NCBI GenBank assembly: GCA_945871335.1
Contig: CAMBWM010000008.1
Location: forward strand, 1 to 20,459
DNA from: Polaromonas sp. YR568
Lineage (GTDB): Bacteria; Pseudomonadota; Gammaproteobacteria; Burkholderiales; Burkholderiaceae
Length of the DNA: 20,459 bases
Direction: 5' to 3'
Below are positions 1 to 7,643 of this stretch, piece after piece (the first letter of the stretch is position 1; each line of letters opens with the position of its first letter). The notes under the pieces were generated by a model, which was not told the origin of the DNA, ran no database searches, and was given only the letters and a program-made list of their open reading frames with translations. The position numbers and the translations under genes are program-made.

Positions 1-69
1 GCGTCTGCAGCAAAAGCGCTGGCAGACAAGGCCAAAACAGGGGCGGCCATGGCGAATGAAGTGCTGTAA
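1..69 (+). CDS. C-terminal end of an unidentified protein (partial)
   Basis: The first 69 bases read open in frame 1 and end in TAA, giving 22 residues rich in alanine and lysine (ending AMANEVL). The start lies outside the window. The composition would suit the tail of an amphipathic helical protein such as a phasin, but that is a guess and no domain is visible. It lies on the same strand as the sigma factor gene, 227 bases upstream of it. Confidence 0.45.
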   Translation, partial: ASAAKALADKAKTGAAMANEVL

Positions 70-80
70 GTAGATTTCAA

Positions 81-104
81 AAGGAGCTCATGAATAAAGG
101 TTAA
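81..104 (+). other. Strong ribosome site with an aborted 4-codon reading frame
   Basis: AAGGAG at 81-86 is followed after three bases by ATG at 90, but the frame reads only M-N-K-G before TAA at 102-104. It sits 20 bases after the preceding stop codon, where an operon's next gene would begin. It may be a leftover start of a gene that was lost, a tiny leader peptide, or chance. Nothing else recognisable lies between it and the ECF-type promoter at 266. Confidence 0.25.
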
Positions 105-265
105 AGAAAACAACGGCGGTGATTTGGTCTCTTGTCGTCGCTGTCCACCTTGCAATTCGGGATGCTCACTTAAAAAGTTACATAATCACTTACAAGGTAT
201 TTTTTAAATAATTTATTTATCATAAAAATTTATCTGCTTTGATCTGTAAATCCTAGTCTGAGATC

Positions 266-292
266 GTAACTTTTTCGACCCTCCCAACGAAT
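266..292 (+). promoter_or_regulatory. Putative ECF-sigma autoregulatory promoter
   Basis: GTAAC at 266-270 and CGAAT at 288-292 are separated by 17 bases (16 if the -35 element is written as GTAACT). ECF promoters characteristically carry an AAC motif at -35. A GTAAC/CGAA pair with this spacing is what I recall for the SigF group of ECF factors that work with NrsF-type anti-sigma factors, the pair encoded immediately downstream. The start codon ATG is at 297, only four bases after the -10 element, so transcription would begin at or next to the initiation codon. Confidence 0.5.
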
Positions 293-296
293 TGCA

Positions 297-854
297 ATGA
301 GCGACCGCCTGACTTTGATCGAATCTCAGTTGCATGGCCAATGGCTTCGCGCCCAAAGCGGCGATGCCAGCAGCTACACGCAACTGCTATCGAGCATCAG
401 CCAACTGTTGCGGGGCTTCATGCGACGACGCATGCAGACCCACCCTAACGACGTTGAAGACCTGGTACAGGAAACTCTCATGGCCATCCATCAAAAGCGC
501 CACACTTACGACAGCCAGCAACCCTTGTCCGCCTGGGTCTTCGCCATTGCACGCTACAAATGGATAGACCATCTGCGAGTGCATGGAAGACGCACTTCAG
601 CCATGGAAGACATAGACGATTGGGCTGATGTTCTGAGCACCGAGCCTGAAACTACCGCGAGCGACTCGCGTCACGACCTGTCTCTGATGCTGTCAGAACT
701 GCCCGACAAACAGCGCTTGGCGATTGAACACACCCGCCTCAAAGGCCTTTCCATCGCCCAAACCGCCAGCCTCATTGGCCAAAGCGAGGCCGCTGTCAAA
801 GTGAATGTTCACCGCGGCCTGAAGACATTGAGCCAACGCTGGGGTAATGCATGA
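297..854 (+). CDS. ECF-family RNA polymerase sigma factor
   Basis: The 185-residue protein has the two-domain layout of an extracytoplasmic-function sigma factor. Region 2 spans about residues 35-95, with the acidic DVEDLVQETLM core-binding segment and the aromatic PLSAWVFAIARYKWIDHLR segment. Region 4 spans about 128-178, with a helix-turn-helix around GLSIAQTASLIGQSEAAVKV. There is no C-terminal extension. The stop codon overlaps the start of the next gene as ATGA, so the pair is translationally coupled, and the partner is an NrsF/DUF1109 membrane anti-sigma factor. No Shine-Dalgarno sequence precedes the ATG at 297. With the promoter match at 266-292 this suggests leaderless translation. 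The next in-frame alternatives (TTG at 315 and 330) have no better ribosome site. The family call is secure; the inducing signal cannot be read from the sequence. Confidence 0.93.
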   Translation: MSDRLTLIESQLHGQWLRAQSGDASSYTQLLSSISQLLRGFMRRRMQTHPNDVEDLVQETLMAIHQKRHTYDSQQPLSAWVFAIARYKWIDHLRVHGRRTSAMEDIDDWADVLSTEPETTASDSRHDLSLMLSELPDKQRLAIEHTRLKGLSIAQTASLIGQSEAAVKVNVHRGLKTLSQRWGNA

Positions 855-1486
855 AAACAAGTTCGCTCATTGAGCTTTTGGCCAGCGATCAGCTGCCATC
901 AGGTCTGCCCGCGGGCACATTGCGAAAGGCTGTTGGTGCCGCTCTGGTGCTCAGCGTGTCCATGGTGGTAGGTGGCTGGGGCCTGCATGCCGATTTGCCG
1001 GGCTTGTTGCAGAGCGCGTCTTTTCAATTCAAAAATCTGTGGGTGTTGGCGCTGGCTTTGTGCAGTGGCGGTTTACTGTGGCGACTTGCCCGCCCTGCCC
1101 AGCGAGATGGCTATGGCATTCATGGCATTGGCTTGGCTCTGCTAGCTATGGCGTTGATGGGGGCGACCACCCTGTGGCAAGCCGAGCCGCCAGCCCGTTG
1201 GGGATTGTTGATGGGACAGTCTTGGTGGTCTTGCCCCTTGAGCATCGCACTGATATCGCTGCCTTGGTTGGCTGTGTTTCTTTTGTACCTGCGTCAGATG
1301 GCGCCCACGCGGCTAGCCTTAAGCGGCGCTAGCGCCGGGTTTTTGTCAGGCGCTTTAGCCACAGGCCTTTACAGCCTGCACTGCATCGAAACCTCGTATG
1401 CGTTTTTCGGCGTTTGGTACGCCGCAGGCATGGGGCTGAGCAGCCTGATAGGCGCCATATTAGGCCCTCGCTTGCTGCGCTGGTAG
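851..1486 (+). CDS. NrsF/DUF1109-family membrane anti-sigma factor
   Basis: The 211-residue protein is almost entirely membrane-embedded, with about six hydrophobic helices near residues 26-47, 59-79, 91-108, 123-146, 155-176 and 183-206. A short cytoplasmic N-terminal segment (MKTSSLIELLASDQLP) precedes helix 1, as in NrsF proteins, where it binds the sigma factor. The sixth helix carries the conserved cysteine-to-WY signature (LHCIETSYAFFGVWYAAGM, about 175-193). Cysteines of this family have been linked to metal or redox sensing. The start codon overlaps the sigma factor stop by four bases. The usual partners of such pairs (DUF2282/DUF692/DoxX genes) are not visible downstream, where a recombinase scar follows. 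Family assignment is from length, topology and genetic linkage. Confidence 0.85.
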   Translation: MKTSSLIELLASDQLPSGLPAGTLRKAVGAALVLSVSMVVGGWGLHADLPGLLQSASFQFKNLWVLALALCSGGLLWRLARPAQRDGYGIHGIGLALLAMALMGATTLWQAEPPARWGLLMGQSWWSCPLSIALISLPWLAVFLLYLRQMAPTRLALSGASAGFLSGALATGLYSLHCIETSYAFFGVWYAAGMGLSSLIGAILGPRLLRW

Positions 1487-1498
1487 CCTGTCAATTAG

Positions 1499-1834
1499 CC
1501 GCCATCAAAGGTGCTGCTCGCTCGCATTGTGTTCGTCAACGACCGACTGCGCGAGGAATTGCAGGCGTTCGCAGCACAGGCCAGGTGCGTTGATTGCAGC
1601 TACCCGTACTTCGCCAGCCAAAAGAGCATCCAGACAGGGTTCAGCGCCAACAGCTTGGCCCAGACGTTTGCACTGCTTTACGAGCGCGCGGACCAGGAAG
1701 GCGCCAGCAGCCACAGCAGTCGCAGAACGTGTTTGACCTCATTGGCCAACAAAGGCACCGCTATTCATATTTCGAAAACGCTGGCTGATAACCGCAGCAT
1801 CCAAACTACTGCCGATAACCGTACAGAAGTCTAA
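1499..1834 (+). pseudogene. Degraded tyrosine recombinase (phage-type integrase) C-terminal fragment
   Basis: This reading frame of about 111 codons matches the C-terminal catalytic part of a tyrosine recombinase. It opens with a strand resembling RTVFVNDRLREELQAY, then FASQKS and GFSANSLAQTFALLYERA. Next comes the box SSHSSRRTCLTSLANKGTAIH, which keeps the His-x-x-Arg pair. The following region LADNRSIQTTADN corresponds to the usual LAGHRSIQTTAGY, so the second histidine box (GH) has become DN and the nucleophilic tyrosine is replaced by asparagine. The N-terminal core-binding domain and the first catalytic arginine are absent, and a TAG stands directly upstream at 1496-1498. It cannot be an active recombinase. 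It begins 12 bases after the anti-sigma gene ends. Confidence 0.7.
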
Positions 1835-2024
1835 GCCAGTTGCAGAAGGCAGTTGAATTGGGTTGATGAAAAAATAAGTGTTCCCGATCTCAATAGAAGA
1901 TCCCTGAATACACTTCCTAAGCAAGCTGCCCTGAATTTCATGTAATCCAATATGTCCTGCAGTGTAAATTTATGAAGCAAACTGTAGCAAAGTTATTGGC
2001 ACGATCCGGTTGGGCAGCAGAGCA
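1835..2024. other. Intergenic stretch with no gene recognised
   Basis: These 190 bases lie between the recombinase scar and the 3' end of the BLUF gene. They are AT-rich with no convincing reading frame, terminator or RNA gene. The only point of note is the 9-base string TTATTGGCA at 1993-2001, which recurs in the dyad upstream of the BLUF gene (2511-2519). Confidence 0.4.
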
Positions 2025-2459
2025 TCAGTTGGCGCCGTGAAAAAACTTCAGGAGCTTTAAGGCTTCGTCGTTGGATTGCTGAAATGTCGCCGGATTGAAG
2101 GTGCTGTCACCAAGGCGCGCATGCCCTGGCAGCCCAGCCAGCGTTGCATCATCAATGTTTTTGAACCCCATGGCCCATTCGCTGAACATACGTTTTTCAA
2201 TGGTTCCTTCATTCAGCTTGAGTACAGTGTGGTGGCGTTTATCAATTTTGATCTTGTCGTACAACGCGTGTACCTCCTCCTTATCACCTTCCAACATCTG
2301 GATGAAATGGCCACTTTTGCCTTCACTAGAGTAGCGATAAATCAACAAGCCTGTCAGCGCCTTTGAGGTATTCCATGCCCGGCTTTTTTGCAGCAGCTGC
2401 TCAAGCTCGGAGACGTCCATGGGCCTCTTGGCTTGACTAACATAAATCGTGTAATACAT
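2025..2459 (-). CDS. BLUF-domain blue-light photoreceptor protein
   Basis: The 144-residue protein is one BLUF domain (about residues 1-100) plus a short helical tail, so it is a short stand-alone BLUF protein without an output domain. BLUF domains bind FAD non-covalently and respond to blue light through a Tyr-Gln-flavin hydrogen-bond switch. The key residues are present: Tyr6 in YTIYVSQA, Asn30 before LTGLLIY, Gln54 in FIQMLEG, the KIDKRHH stretch, and Trp95/Met97 in EWAMGF. I place the start at the ATG at 2459, because AGGA stands seven bases upstream (AGGATAAAAATG) and the protein then begins MYYTIYVS, as in relatives. An upstream in-frame start at 2498 would add 13 residues that do not fit the family. 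Short BLUF proteins act by binding partner regulators; none can be identified here. Confidence 0.93.
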   Translation of the reverse strand: MYYTIYVSQAKRPMDVSELEQLLQKSRAWNTSKALTGLLIYRYSSEGKSGHFIQMLEGDKEEVHALYDKIKIDKRHHTVLKLNEGTIEKRMFSEWAMGFKNIDDATLAGLPGHARLGDSTFNPATFQQSNDEALKLLKFFHGAN

Positions 2460-2500
2460 TTTTATCCTAAGGTTTGACATACTTAAAGCCATCAACAACT

Positions 2501-2519
2501 TGCCAATAATTTATTGGCA
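2501..2519. promoter_or_regulatory. Perfect 9-bp dyad, candidate operator of the BLUF gene
   Basis: TGCCAATAA and TTATTGGCA flank a single central T, forming a 19-base palindrome centred at 2510. It lies about 40 bases upstream of the chosen BLUF start codon, a typical position for an operator overlapping a promoter. On the minus strand it ends in TTGGCA, which could double as a -35 element, but no good -10 hexamer follows at 17 bases. It could also be transcribed as a small hairpin, but no T-tract follows. Binding by a dimeric regulator is an inference. Confidence 0.5.
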
Positions 2520-2771
2520 TCGCGGCTTAATATGGATGAAAGTTTATCCGAATATTCAATTTTTAATGCCCACACAAATGGAAGCTACTCATGGCTTTGA
2601 CACGTTGCGGGTGCATGCCACCCACACATCGATCACCGACACCGTCATCAAACAAACCGAATCGCGCTGCACCCCCGATTCAAGGTGTTGTTGGCGCCGA
2701 CCCGAAGAGCCTGATCGACGCCCAAAAGCTGTCATCGAATTGGTTTATAAAACACGCTAAAGTTTACACAA
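2520..2771. other. Intergenic stretch with no gene recognised
   Basis: With the dyad and the BLUF leader this makes a gap of about 312 bases between the BLUF and oxidoreductase genes. Short + strand frames exist (86 and 81 codons), but neither has a ribosome site or any recognised domain, and their composition looks non-coding. A faint string GFDTLRVHA around 2590-2620 recalls the N-terminus of O-acetylhomoserine sulfhydrylases but is not followed by anything matching. It could be a decayed gene. Confidence 0.35.
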
Positions 2772-3785
2772 CTAAGCATTGGGGTCGGCAAGCACCTCCG
2801 TCAGTTGCACACGCCTACCTTCACGCGCTGAAATGATCCCTGCGCGAATCACACCCAGCGAACGGGTGGCATAGTCACCTCCTGTTTCAGGCGATCCTTG
2901 ACCTCGCACGGCCGCCGCGAACTCATCGAGTTCGTCGACGAAGGTGTCGTTTTTGATGAAGGGCACCTGTTCAAACTTGTCTGATCCCCGCTTGATGAAG
3001 CGCAAGCCGCCATGCAGATCGTAATAAGCGTTGGCTTCCTTGCCATAAATATTCATCACATAATTTTCAGTGGCCGATGCGTAACTCGCGTTGACGGTCG
3101 AGAGCGCCCCGCTTTCATGCTGCAGCAACAATGAAGCCACATCGGGGTTGTCACCTGGCAGCACCAGTTGCGCCGCTTGTCCACTGACCGCCGTGATCGG
3201 GCCCATCAGGTACTCTAGGACATCGACATAGTGCACACCAATTTGAAGCATCACGCCGCCGGGCATGCCCTCGGCTTGGTAACGCCACGATGTGAGATCA
3301 ATCTTTCCTAAGCGATCACGGCTGATGTTCGCCTCTGCATTGACCAGTTTGCCAAAAACCCCGTCATCGATCTGCTTCTTGATCCAGCGGAACTGGCTTT
3401 CTCTACGGCGCTGATAGCCCAGTGCCAGCACGACACCGGCCTTGCGACAAGCTTCGGTAATCGCACGTCCCTCCACTAAGGTATTGGCAATCGGCTTGTC
3501 AAGAAAAACATGCTTGCCTGCTTCAGCGGCTTGTCGCGTGGTTTCCAAATGCACATTGTTCGGCGTGGTGTTGATGATGGCGTCGATGGAAGGGTCAGCC
3601 AAGATGTCCTCGTAACTGCTCGCGGTCGCGCAGCCATACTTCGCGGCAAAGGCTACGCGCTTTTCTTCCGAGCGCGTATAGCAGGTGCGAATGACAAACT
3701 TGTCCGAACGATTCATGGCATCGGCCAGAACATCGGACCACCAGCCCATGCCGAGGCAGGCAACGTTGATAGGTGCAAATGACAT
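2772..3785 (-). CDS. Gfo/Idh/MocA-family NAD(P)-dependent oxidoreductase
   Basis: The 337-residue protein has the two-domain layout of the family: an N-terminal Rossmann fold (about 5-120) and a C-terminal alpha/beta domain (about 130-330). The nucleotide loop is CLGMGWWSDV (10-19). The family's (E/D)KP motif appears as LDKPIA (95-100), with Lys97 the usual catalytic lysine. A GVHYVDVLEYLMG segment (183-195) carries the conserved His/Asp pair of the substrate site. Such enzymes oxidise or reduce a hydroxyl of sugars, inositols or related compounds; the substrate here cannot be told. GGAGA stands eight bases upstream of the ATG, supporting this start. It follows pntB by 100 bases on the same strand. 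An inositol-dehydrogenase-like role would fit the IolD-like gene at 10931, but the two are about 7 kb apart and no link is shown. Confidence 0.9.
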   Translation of the reverse strand: MSFAPINVACLGMGWWSDVLADAMNRSDKFVIRTCYTRSEEKRVAFAAKYGCATASSYEDILADPSIDAIINTTPNNVHLETTRQAAEAGKHVFLDKPIANTLVEGRAITEACRKAGVVLALGYQRRRESQFRWIKKQIDDGVFGKLVNAEANISRDRLGKIDLTSWRYQAEGMPGGVMLQIGVHYVDVLEYLMGPITAVSGQAAQLVLPGDNPDVASLLLQHESGALSTVNASYASATENYVMNIYGKEANAYYDLHGGLRFIKRGSDKFEQVPFIKNDTFVDELDEFAAAVRGQGSPETGGDYATRSLGVIRAGIISAREGRRVQLTEVLADPNA

Positions 3786-3885
3786 CAGTTTTTCTCCAGT
3801 TGAGTAAGTGAATTTCGGATTCAGTAAAAATCGAGGTGTTTATCGTCTAAATACATGGTTGGGCAAGCTCTGCTGGAAGGTCGCT

Positions 3886-5304
3886 TCACCCCCGCAGCGC
3901 AGTCAAAACTTCATCGAGCATCTTTTTGGCATCGCCAAACAGCATGCGGTTGTTGTCTTTGTAAAACAGCGGGTTGTCCACACCCGCATAGCCGCTGGCC
4001 ATGGAACGCTTCATCACGATGCTGGTGCGGGCCTTCCAGACCTCGAGTACCGGCATGCCAGCGATGGGGCTGGTTGGGTCGTCTTGGGCGGCAGGGTTCA
4101 CGATGTCGTTGGCGCCAATAACGATGGCCACGTCGGTGTCCGGGAAATCATCGTTGAGTTCGTCCATCTCAAAAACGATGTCATAAGGCACCTTGGCCTC
4201 GGCCAACAGCACGTTCATGTGGCCGGGCATGCGGCCCGCCACCGGGTGGATGCCAAAGCGCACGTTCACGCCTTTTTCGCGCAGGTGCTTGGTGATTTCA
4301 AACACCGTGTGCTGTGCCTGCGCAACCGCCATGCCGTATCCGGGCACGACGATCACATTCTTGGCGTCGCGCAACAGCTCGGCAGTCTCGGCAGCCAGGA
4401 TGGGGCTGACTTCACCGACAGGCTCGGCCGGGCCACCCGCGGGCTTGGGCGCGGCAGCAGTGGTGCCAAAGCCCCCCGCTATCACGCTGATGAAGCTGCG
4501 GTTCATGGCGTTGCACATAATGTAAGAAAGAATAGCGCCGCTGGAGCCCACCAGCGCACCGACCACAATCAGCAAATCGTTACTCAGCATGAAGCCGGTG
4601 GCTGCTGCGGCCCAACCCGAATAGCTGTTGAGCATGGACACCACCACTGGCATGTCGGCGCCGCCAATGGCCATTACCATGTGGATGCCGAACAGCAAGG
4701 CGATGGCCGTCATGATGAACAAGGGCACCATGCCGTCTTGCAGCGTTTCGGCCAGCATGAATTCACGACCAAAGTAAATTACCGCAATCAAACCCGCCAA
4801 GTTGAGCCAGTGACGAGCCGGCAGCAACAAGGGGCTACCGCCCATATGGCCAGACAACTTGCCGAATGCGGCAATCGAGCCCGAGAAGGTCACCGCACCA
4901 ATGAAGATGCCGAGGTAGATTTCACCCGCGTGGATGGCGTGCGCCGCGCCTTCCAAATTCTTGGACGCCTCCGGGTCTGCATAGGTGGCGTAACCCACCA
5001 ACACCGCGGCCAAGCCGACCATGCTGTGCATCAGCGCCACGAGTTCGGGCATTTGCGTCATCTGCACCGAGCGAGCGGCGTACAGGCCAACGCCTCCGCC
5101 AATCGCCATCGCACCGATGATCCATGGGATGCCAGCGGCCGTGACTTGGGGCCCCAACACCGTGGCCAGTACGGCCAGGGCCATGCCCAACATACCGTAG
5201 AGATTGCCTCGGCGAGCGGTTTCCTGGTTGGACAAACCGCCCAAGCTGAGGATGAAAAGAATGGTCGCGCCAATGTAGGCGACCGTGGCAAGACTTGCTG
5301 ACAT
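3886..5304 (-). CDS. pntB: NAD(P) transhydrogenase subunit beta
   Basis: The 472-residue protein is the beta subunit of the proton-translocating transhydrogenase, which makes NADPH from NADH using the proton gradient. Residues 1-280 form the membrane part with about eight or nine helices. His93 in [10 protein letters not shown] matches the conserved proton-channel histidine. The NADP(H)-binding domain III follows a short linker. Its motifs are [10 protein letters not shown] (322-331), [18 protein letters not shown] (353-370), [11 protein letters not shown] (396-406) and [16 protein letters not shown] (432-447). The length is close to that of the E. coli protein. The start is 17 bases after the pntA stop, with GAAGGAGA between, so the two genes form one operon. 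Identification is secure. Confidence 0.97.
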   Translation of the reverse strand: MSASLATVAYIGATILFILSLGGLSNQETARRGNLYGMLGMALAVLATVLGPQVTAAGIPWIIGAMAIGGGVGLYAARSVQMTQMPELVALMHSMVGLAAVLVGYATYADPEASKNLEGAAHAIHAGEIYLGIFIGAVTFSGSIAAFGKLSGHMGGSPLLLPARHWLNLAGLIAVIYFGREFMLAETLQDGMVPLFIMTAIALLFGIHMVMAIGGADMPVVVSMLNSYSGWAAAATGFMLSNDLLIVVGALVGSSGAILSYIMCNAMNRSFISVIAGGFGTTAAAPKPAGGPAEPVGEVSPILAAETAELLRDAKNVIVVPGYGMAVAQAQHTVFEITKHLREKGVNVRFGIHPVAGRMPGHMNVLLAEAKVPYDIVFEMDELNDDFPDTDVAIVIGANDIVNPAAQDDPTSPIAGMPVLEVWKARTSIVMKRSMASGYAGVDNPLFYKDNNRMLFGDAKKMLDEVLTALRG

Positions 5305-5321
5305 TCGGAGTCTCCTTCGTC

Positions 5322-6938
5322 TTATTTGCGGAACATCGCCAGCATGCGCTGGGTGACGGCAAATCCGCCAAACATGTTGATGGCGGTCAGCACCAAAGCC
5401 ACCGACGCCAAGATGATGATCAGCGTATTGGGACGATCAGCGGCCGTGGCGATGGGCGAGATTTGCACCAAAGCGCCGATAGCGATGATCGAGCTGATGG
5501 CGTTGGTCACGCTCATGAGCGGCGTGTGTAGCGCAGGCTTGACGTTCCACACCACCATATAGCCCACAAAGCAGGCCAACACAAACACCGTGAAGTGCGA
5601 CAAGAAATCGGCCGGGGCATAGGCGCCGACCACCGCAAACAGCGCTGCCGTGATGGCAGCTACGGTGAGCAACTTGCCCGCTGGCATCGGGCCCGAGGCC
5701 TCGCCATGGCCGTGGCTTTTTTTGGCGCTAAGCGCCGAGGCGGGTTTGGGCGCAGGCTTGGGCGCCACCACCAAAGCAGGCGCTGGCCAGGTTATCTCAC
5801 CGTTCTTCACCACCGTAAGGCCACGGATGGCGTCGTCTTCCATATTGACGTTGATCACGCCGTCTTTGGTCTTGCACAGCTCTTCGGCCAAGCGAAAAAG
5901 GTTGGTGCCGTAAAGAGTGGACGACTGGCGCGCCATACGCGAGACCAGGTCGGTGTAACCGACGATGGTCACGCCGTACTTGACCACGGCCTTGCCGGCT
6001 TCGGTCAATTCGCAGTTGCCACCTTGCTCTGCCGCCATATCCACAATGACGCTGCCGGGCTTCATGCTTTTTACCATCTCGGCGGTGATCAGCTTGGGCG
6101 CAGGTTTGCCGGGAATAAGAGCGGTGGTGATGATGATGTCGACATCACGGGCCTGCTGCGCGTACATTTCACGCTGTGCGACCTGAAAGCTCTCGCTCAT
6201 GACTTTGGCGTAACCACCGCCGCCTGAGCCCTCTTCTTCATAGTCCACTTTGACGAACTCACCGCCGAGTGACACGACTTGGTCTGCCACTTCGGCGCGG
6301 GTGTCGTTTGCGCGCACGATGGCGCCGAGGCTGGCGGCCGCACCAATCGCGGCCAAACCGGCCACACCAGCACCAGCGATGAAGACCTTGGCGGGAGGCA
6401 CTTTGCCCGCGGCCGTGATCTGGCCGTTGAAGAATCGGCCAAAAGCGTTGGCCGCCTCGACCACGGCGCGGTAACCACTCACGCCCGCCATGGAGGTCAG
6501 TGCGTCCATTTTCTGGGCGCGGCTGAGCGTGCGGGGCAAAGCGTCGATGGAAAGCGCCGTGACCTTCTTGGCTGCGAGCTGCTGCATCAAATCGGAGTTT
6601 TGGGCGGGCCACAAAAAGCCAATCAGAGTTTGGCCTTCGCGCATCAAGCCTACTTCGTCTGCGGTGGGGGCACGCACCTTGAAGACGATGTCGCTACCGC
6701 TCCACAGCGCCGCGGCGTTGGGCGCAATGGTTGCGCCGGCCACAACATAAGCTGCGTCGGACAGGTCGGCGAAATCGCCCGCGCCTTGTTCCACCACCAC
6801 GGTAAAACCAAGTTTGATCAGTTTGGTCACCGCATCGGGGACCGTGGCTACACGTTTTTCACCAGGGAAAATTTCTTTTGGTACGCCAATGCACTGAGAC
6901 GTGGCAGCTGTGGTGTTACTGGATTCAACAAGAATCAT
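5322..6938 (-). CDS. pntA: NAD(P) transhydrogenase subunit alpha (single-chain form)
   Basis: Domain I (about residues 15-390) binds NAD(H). It resembles alanine dehydrogenase, opens with [18 protein letters not shown], and carries the dinucleotide loop [18 protein letters not shown] (189-206). A low-complexity linker rich in Pro, Ala, Lys and His ([20 protein letters not shown]) leads into the C-terminal membrane part with about four helices. That part holds the conserved stretch [20 protein letters not shown]. Domain I and the membrane segment are fused as in E. coli; many other bacteria split them into two genes. I place the start at the ATG at 6938, because AGGA lies eight bases upstream. 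A TTG at 6953 would add five residues but would place that ribosome site inside the gene. The protein is then 538 residues. It pairs with PntB. Confidence 0.96.
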   Translation of the reverse strand: MILVESSNTTAATSQCIGVPKEIFPGEKRVATVPDAVTKLIKLGFTVVVEQGAGDFADLSDAAYVVAGATIAPNAAALWSGSDIVFKVRAPTADEVGLMREGQTLIGFLWPAQNSDLMQQLAAKKVTALSIDALPRTLSRAQKMDALTSMAGVSGYRAVVEAANAFGRFFNGQITAAGKVPPAKVFIAGAGVAGLAAIGAAASLGAIVRANDTRAEVADQVVSLGGEFVKVDYEEEGSGGGGYAKVMSESFQVAQREMYAQQARDVDIIITTALIPGKPAPKLITAEMVKSMKPGSVIVDMAAEQGGNCELTEAGKAVVKYGVTIVGYTDLVSRMARQSSTLYGTNLFRLAEELCKTKDGVINVNMEDDAIRGLTVVKNGEITWPAPALVVAPKPAPKPASALSAKKSHGHGEASGPMPAGKLLTVAAITAALFAVVGAYAPADFLSHFTVFVLACFVGYMVVWNVKPALHTPLMSVTNAISSIIAIGALVQISPIATAADRPNTLIIILASVALVLTAINMFGGFAVTQRMLAMFRK

Positions 6939-7080
6939 GGGATACGTCCTCAATACGGGGTTCTACAATTGAATTTAAGGGGAATAAGGCTACGAATAGT
7001 GAACATGAATTTGTTCGGATTGCAGATACGGCTTTGAATTTCCTGCTTCAAAAAACATTGCGGCCGCTGCAGTTAAAAAC

Positions 7081-7554
7081 TCATAAATGGGATTGATAAA
7101 GCGGCCAATCCCCGATGTAGTGCTTCAGCAGCTTGTTCTCATTTTCTTGCTCGACGAACACGCTGCGAGCCACATCATGAAATGATAGAACACCGATCAG
7201 ACTCTGCTTCTCCAGCACCGGGATGTAGCGCTGGTGATGGTTGATCATGAGCCCTCGAAGGTCGTCCAACTCCACATCGGGCGTGGAGCAAATCGGCGTC
7301 GTATTCATGACCTCTCGCACCTTGAGCTCAGCCACAGGCGGTGTTGGTCCAGAACGCAGTTCCTTCTGTCGCTGCGCCAACACGAGAATTACTTCACGAA
7401 ATGTCAGCAAGCCAACCACGGTGTTGTCGTCACTCACGACCAGTGACCCCACGTCTTCATCGGCCATGGTGATGACGCATTGTGAAAGCAAGGTGTCGGA
7501 AGTGACCGTCAATGGACTCCGTTCATTTGATTTAAGAATATCGAGCACTTTCAT
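7081..7554 (-). CDS. Two-CBS-domain protein
   Basis: The 157-residue soluble protein is a tandem CBS pair (Bateman module) and little else. CBS1 spans about residues 8-62 (ADEDVGSLVVSDDNTVVGLL, then TFREVI). CBS2 spans about 78-133 (VREVMNTTPICSTPDVELDD, then QRYIPVLEKQSLIGVLSFHDV). Such modules bind adenine nucleotides or S-adenosyl compounds and report cell energy state. There is no attached enzyme or DNA-binding domain. GGAG lies six bases upstream of the ATG. It lies between the dehydratase gene (89 bases upstream) and pntA (142 bases downstream), all on the same strand. Adjacency to pntAB makes an energy-sensing role at the transhydrogenase conceivable, but that is inference. Confidence 0.9.
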   Translation of the reverse strand: MKVLDILKSNERSPLTVTSDTLLSQCVITMADEDVGSLVVSDDNTVVGLLTFREVILVLAQRQKELRSGPTPPVAELKVREVMNTTPICSTPDVELDDLRGLMINHHQRYIPVLEKQSLIGVLSFHDVARSVFVEQENENKLLKHYIGDWPLYQSHL

Positions 7555-7643
7555 TTTTATCTCCTGTTGTGACGATTAGTCAGCATCGTTGATGAGTATT
7601 CAGGCGCATGGCCTGCAAATATTGCCCTGCTGGGGATAATTGT

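Noticed and set aside
2500..2836. Two overlapping + strand frames of 86 and 81 codons
   Set aside because: No ribosome site or domain, and amino-acid composition typical of non-coding DNA. A faint GFDTLRVHA string is too short to support a decayed sulfhydrylase gene.
3808..3828. TGAAT-TTCGG-ATTCA hairpin between the oxidoreductase and pntB genes
   Set aside because: Five-base AT-rich stem without a following T-run on the minus strand. Too weak to call a terminator or regulatory element.
3808..5301. 497-codon open frame on the + strand opposite pntB
   Set aside because: The encoded protein is rich in His, Gln and Arg with no domain, as expected for the antisense of a conserved GC-rich gene. 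PntB on the other strand is unmistakable.
6279..7037. 252-codon open frame on the + strand opposite pntA
   Set aside because: Antisense shadow of a clearly identified gene, with no ribosome site and no recognisable motif.
7050..7081. GCGGCCGC followed on the minus strand by a T-run, as a terminator after the CBS gene
   Set aside because: The palindrome has no room for a hairpin loop, and no longer stem can be drawn around it.
7601..7615. CAGGC-N5-GCCTG hairpin between the dehydratase and CBS genes as a terminator
   Set aside because: The stem is only five bases and no T-tract follows on the minus strand.
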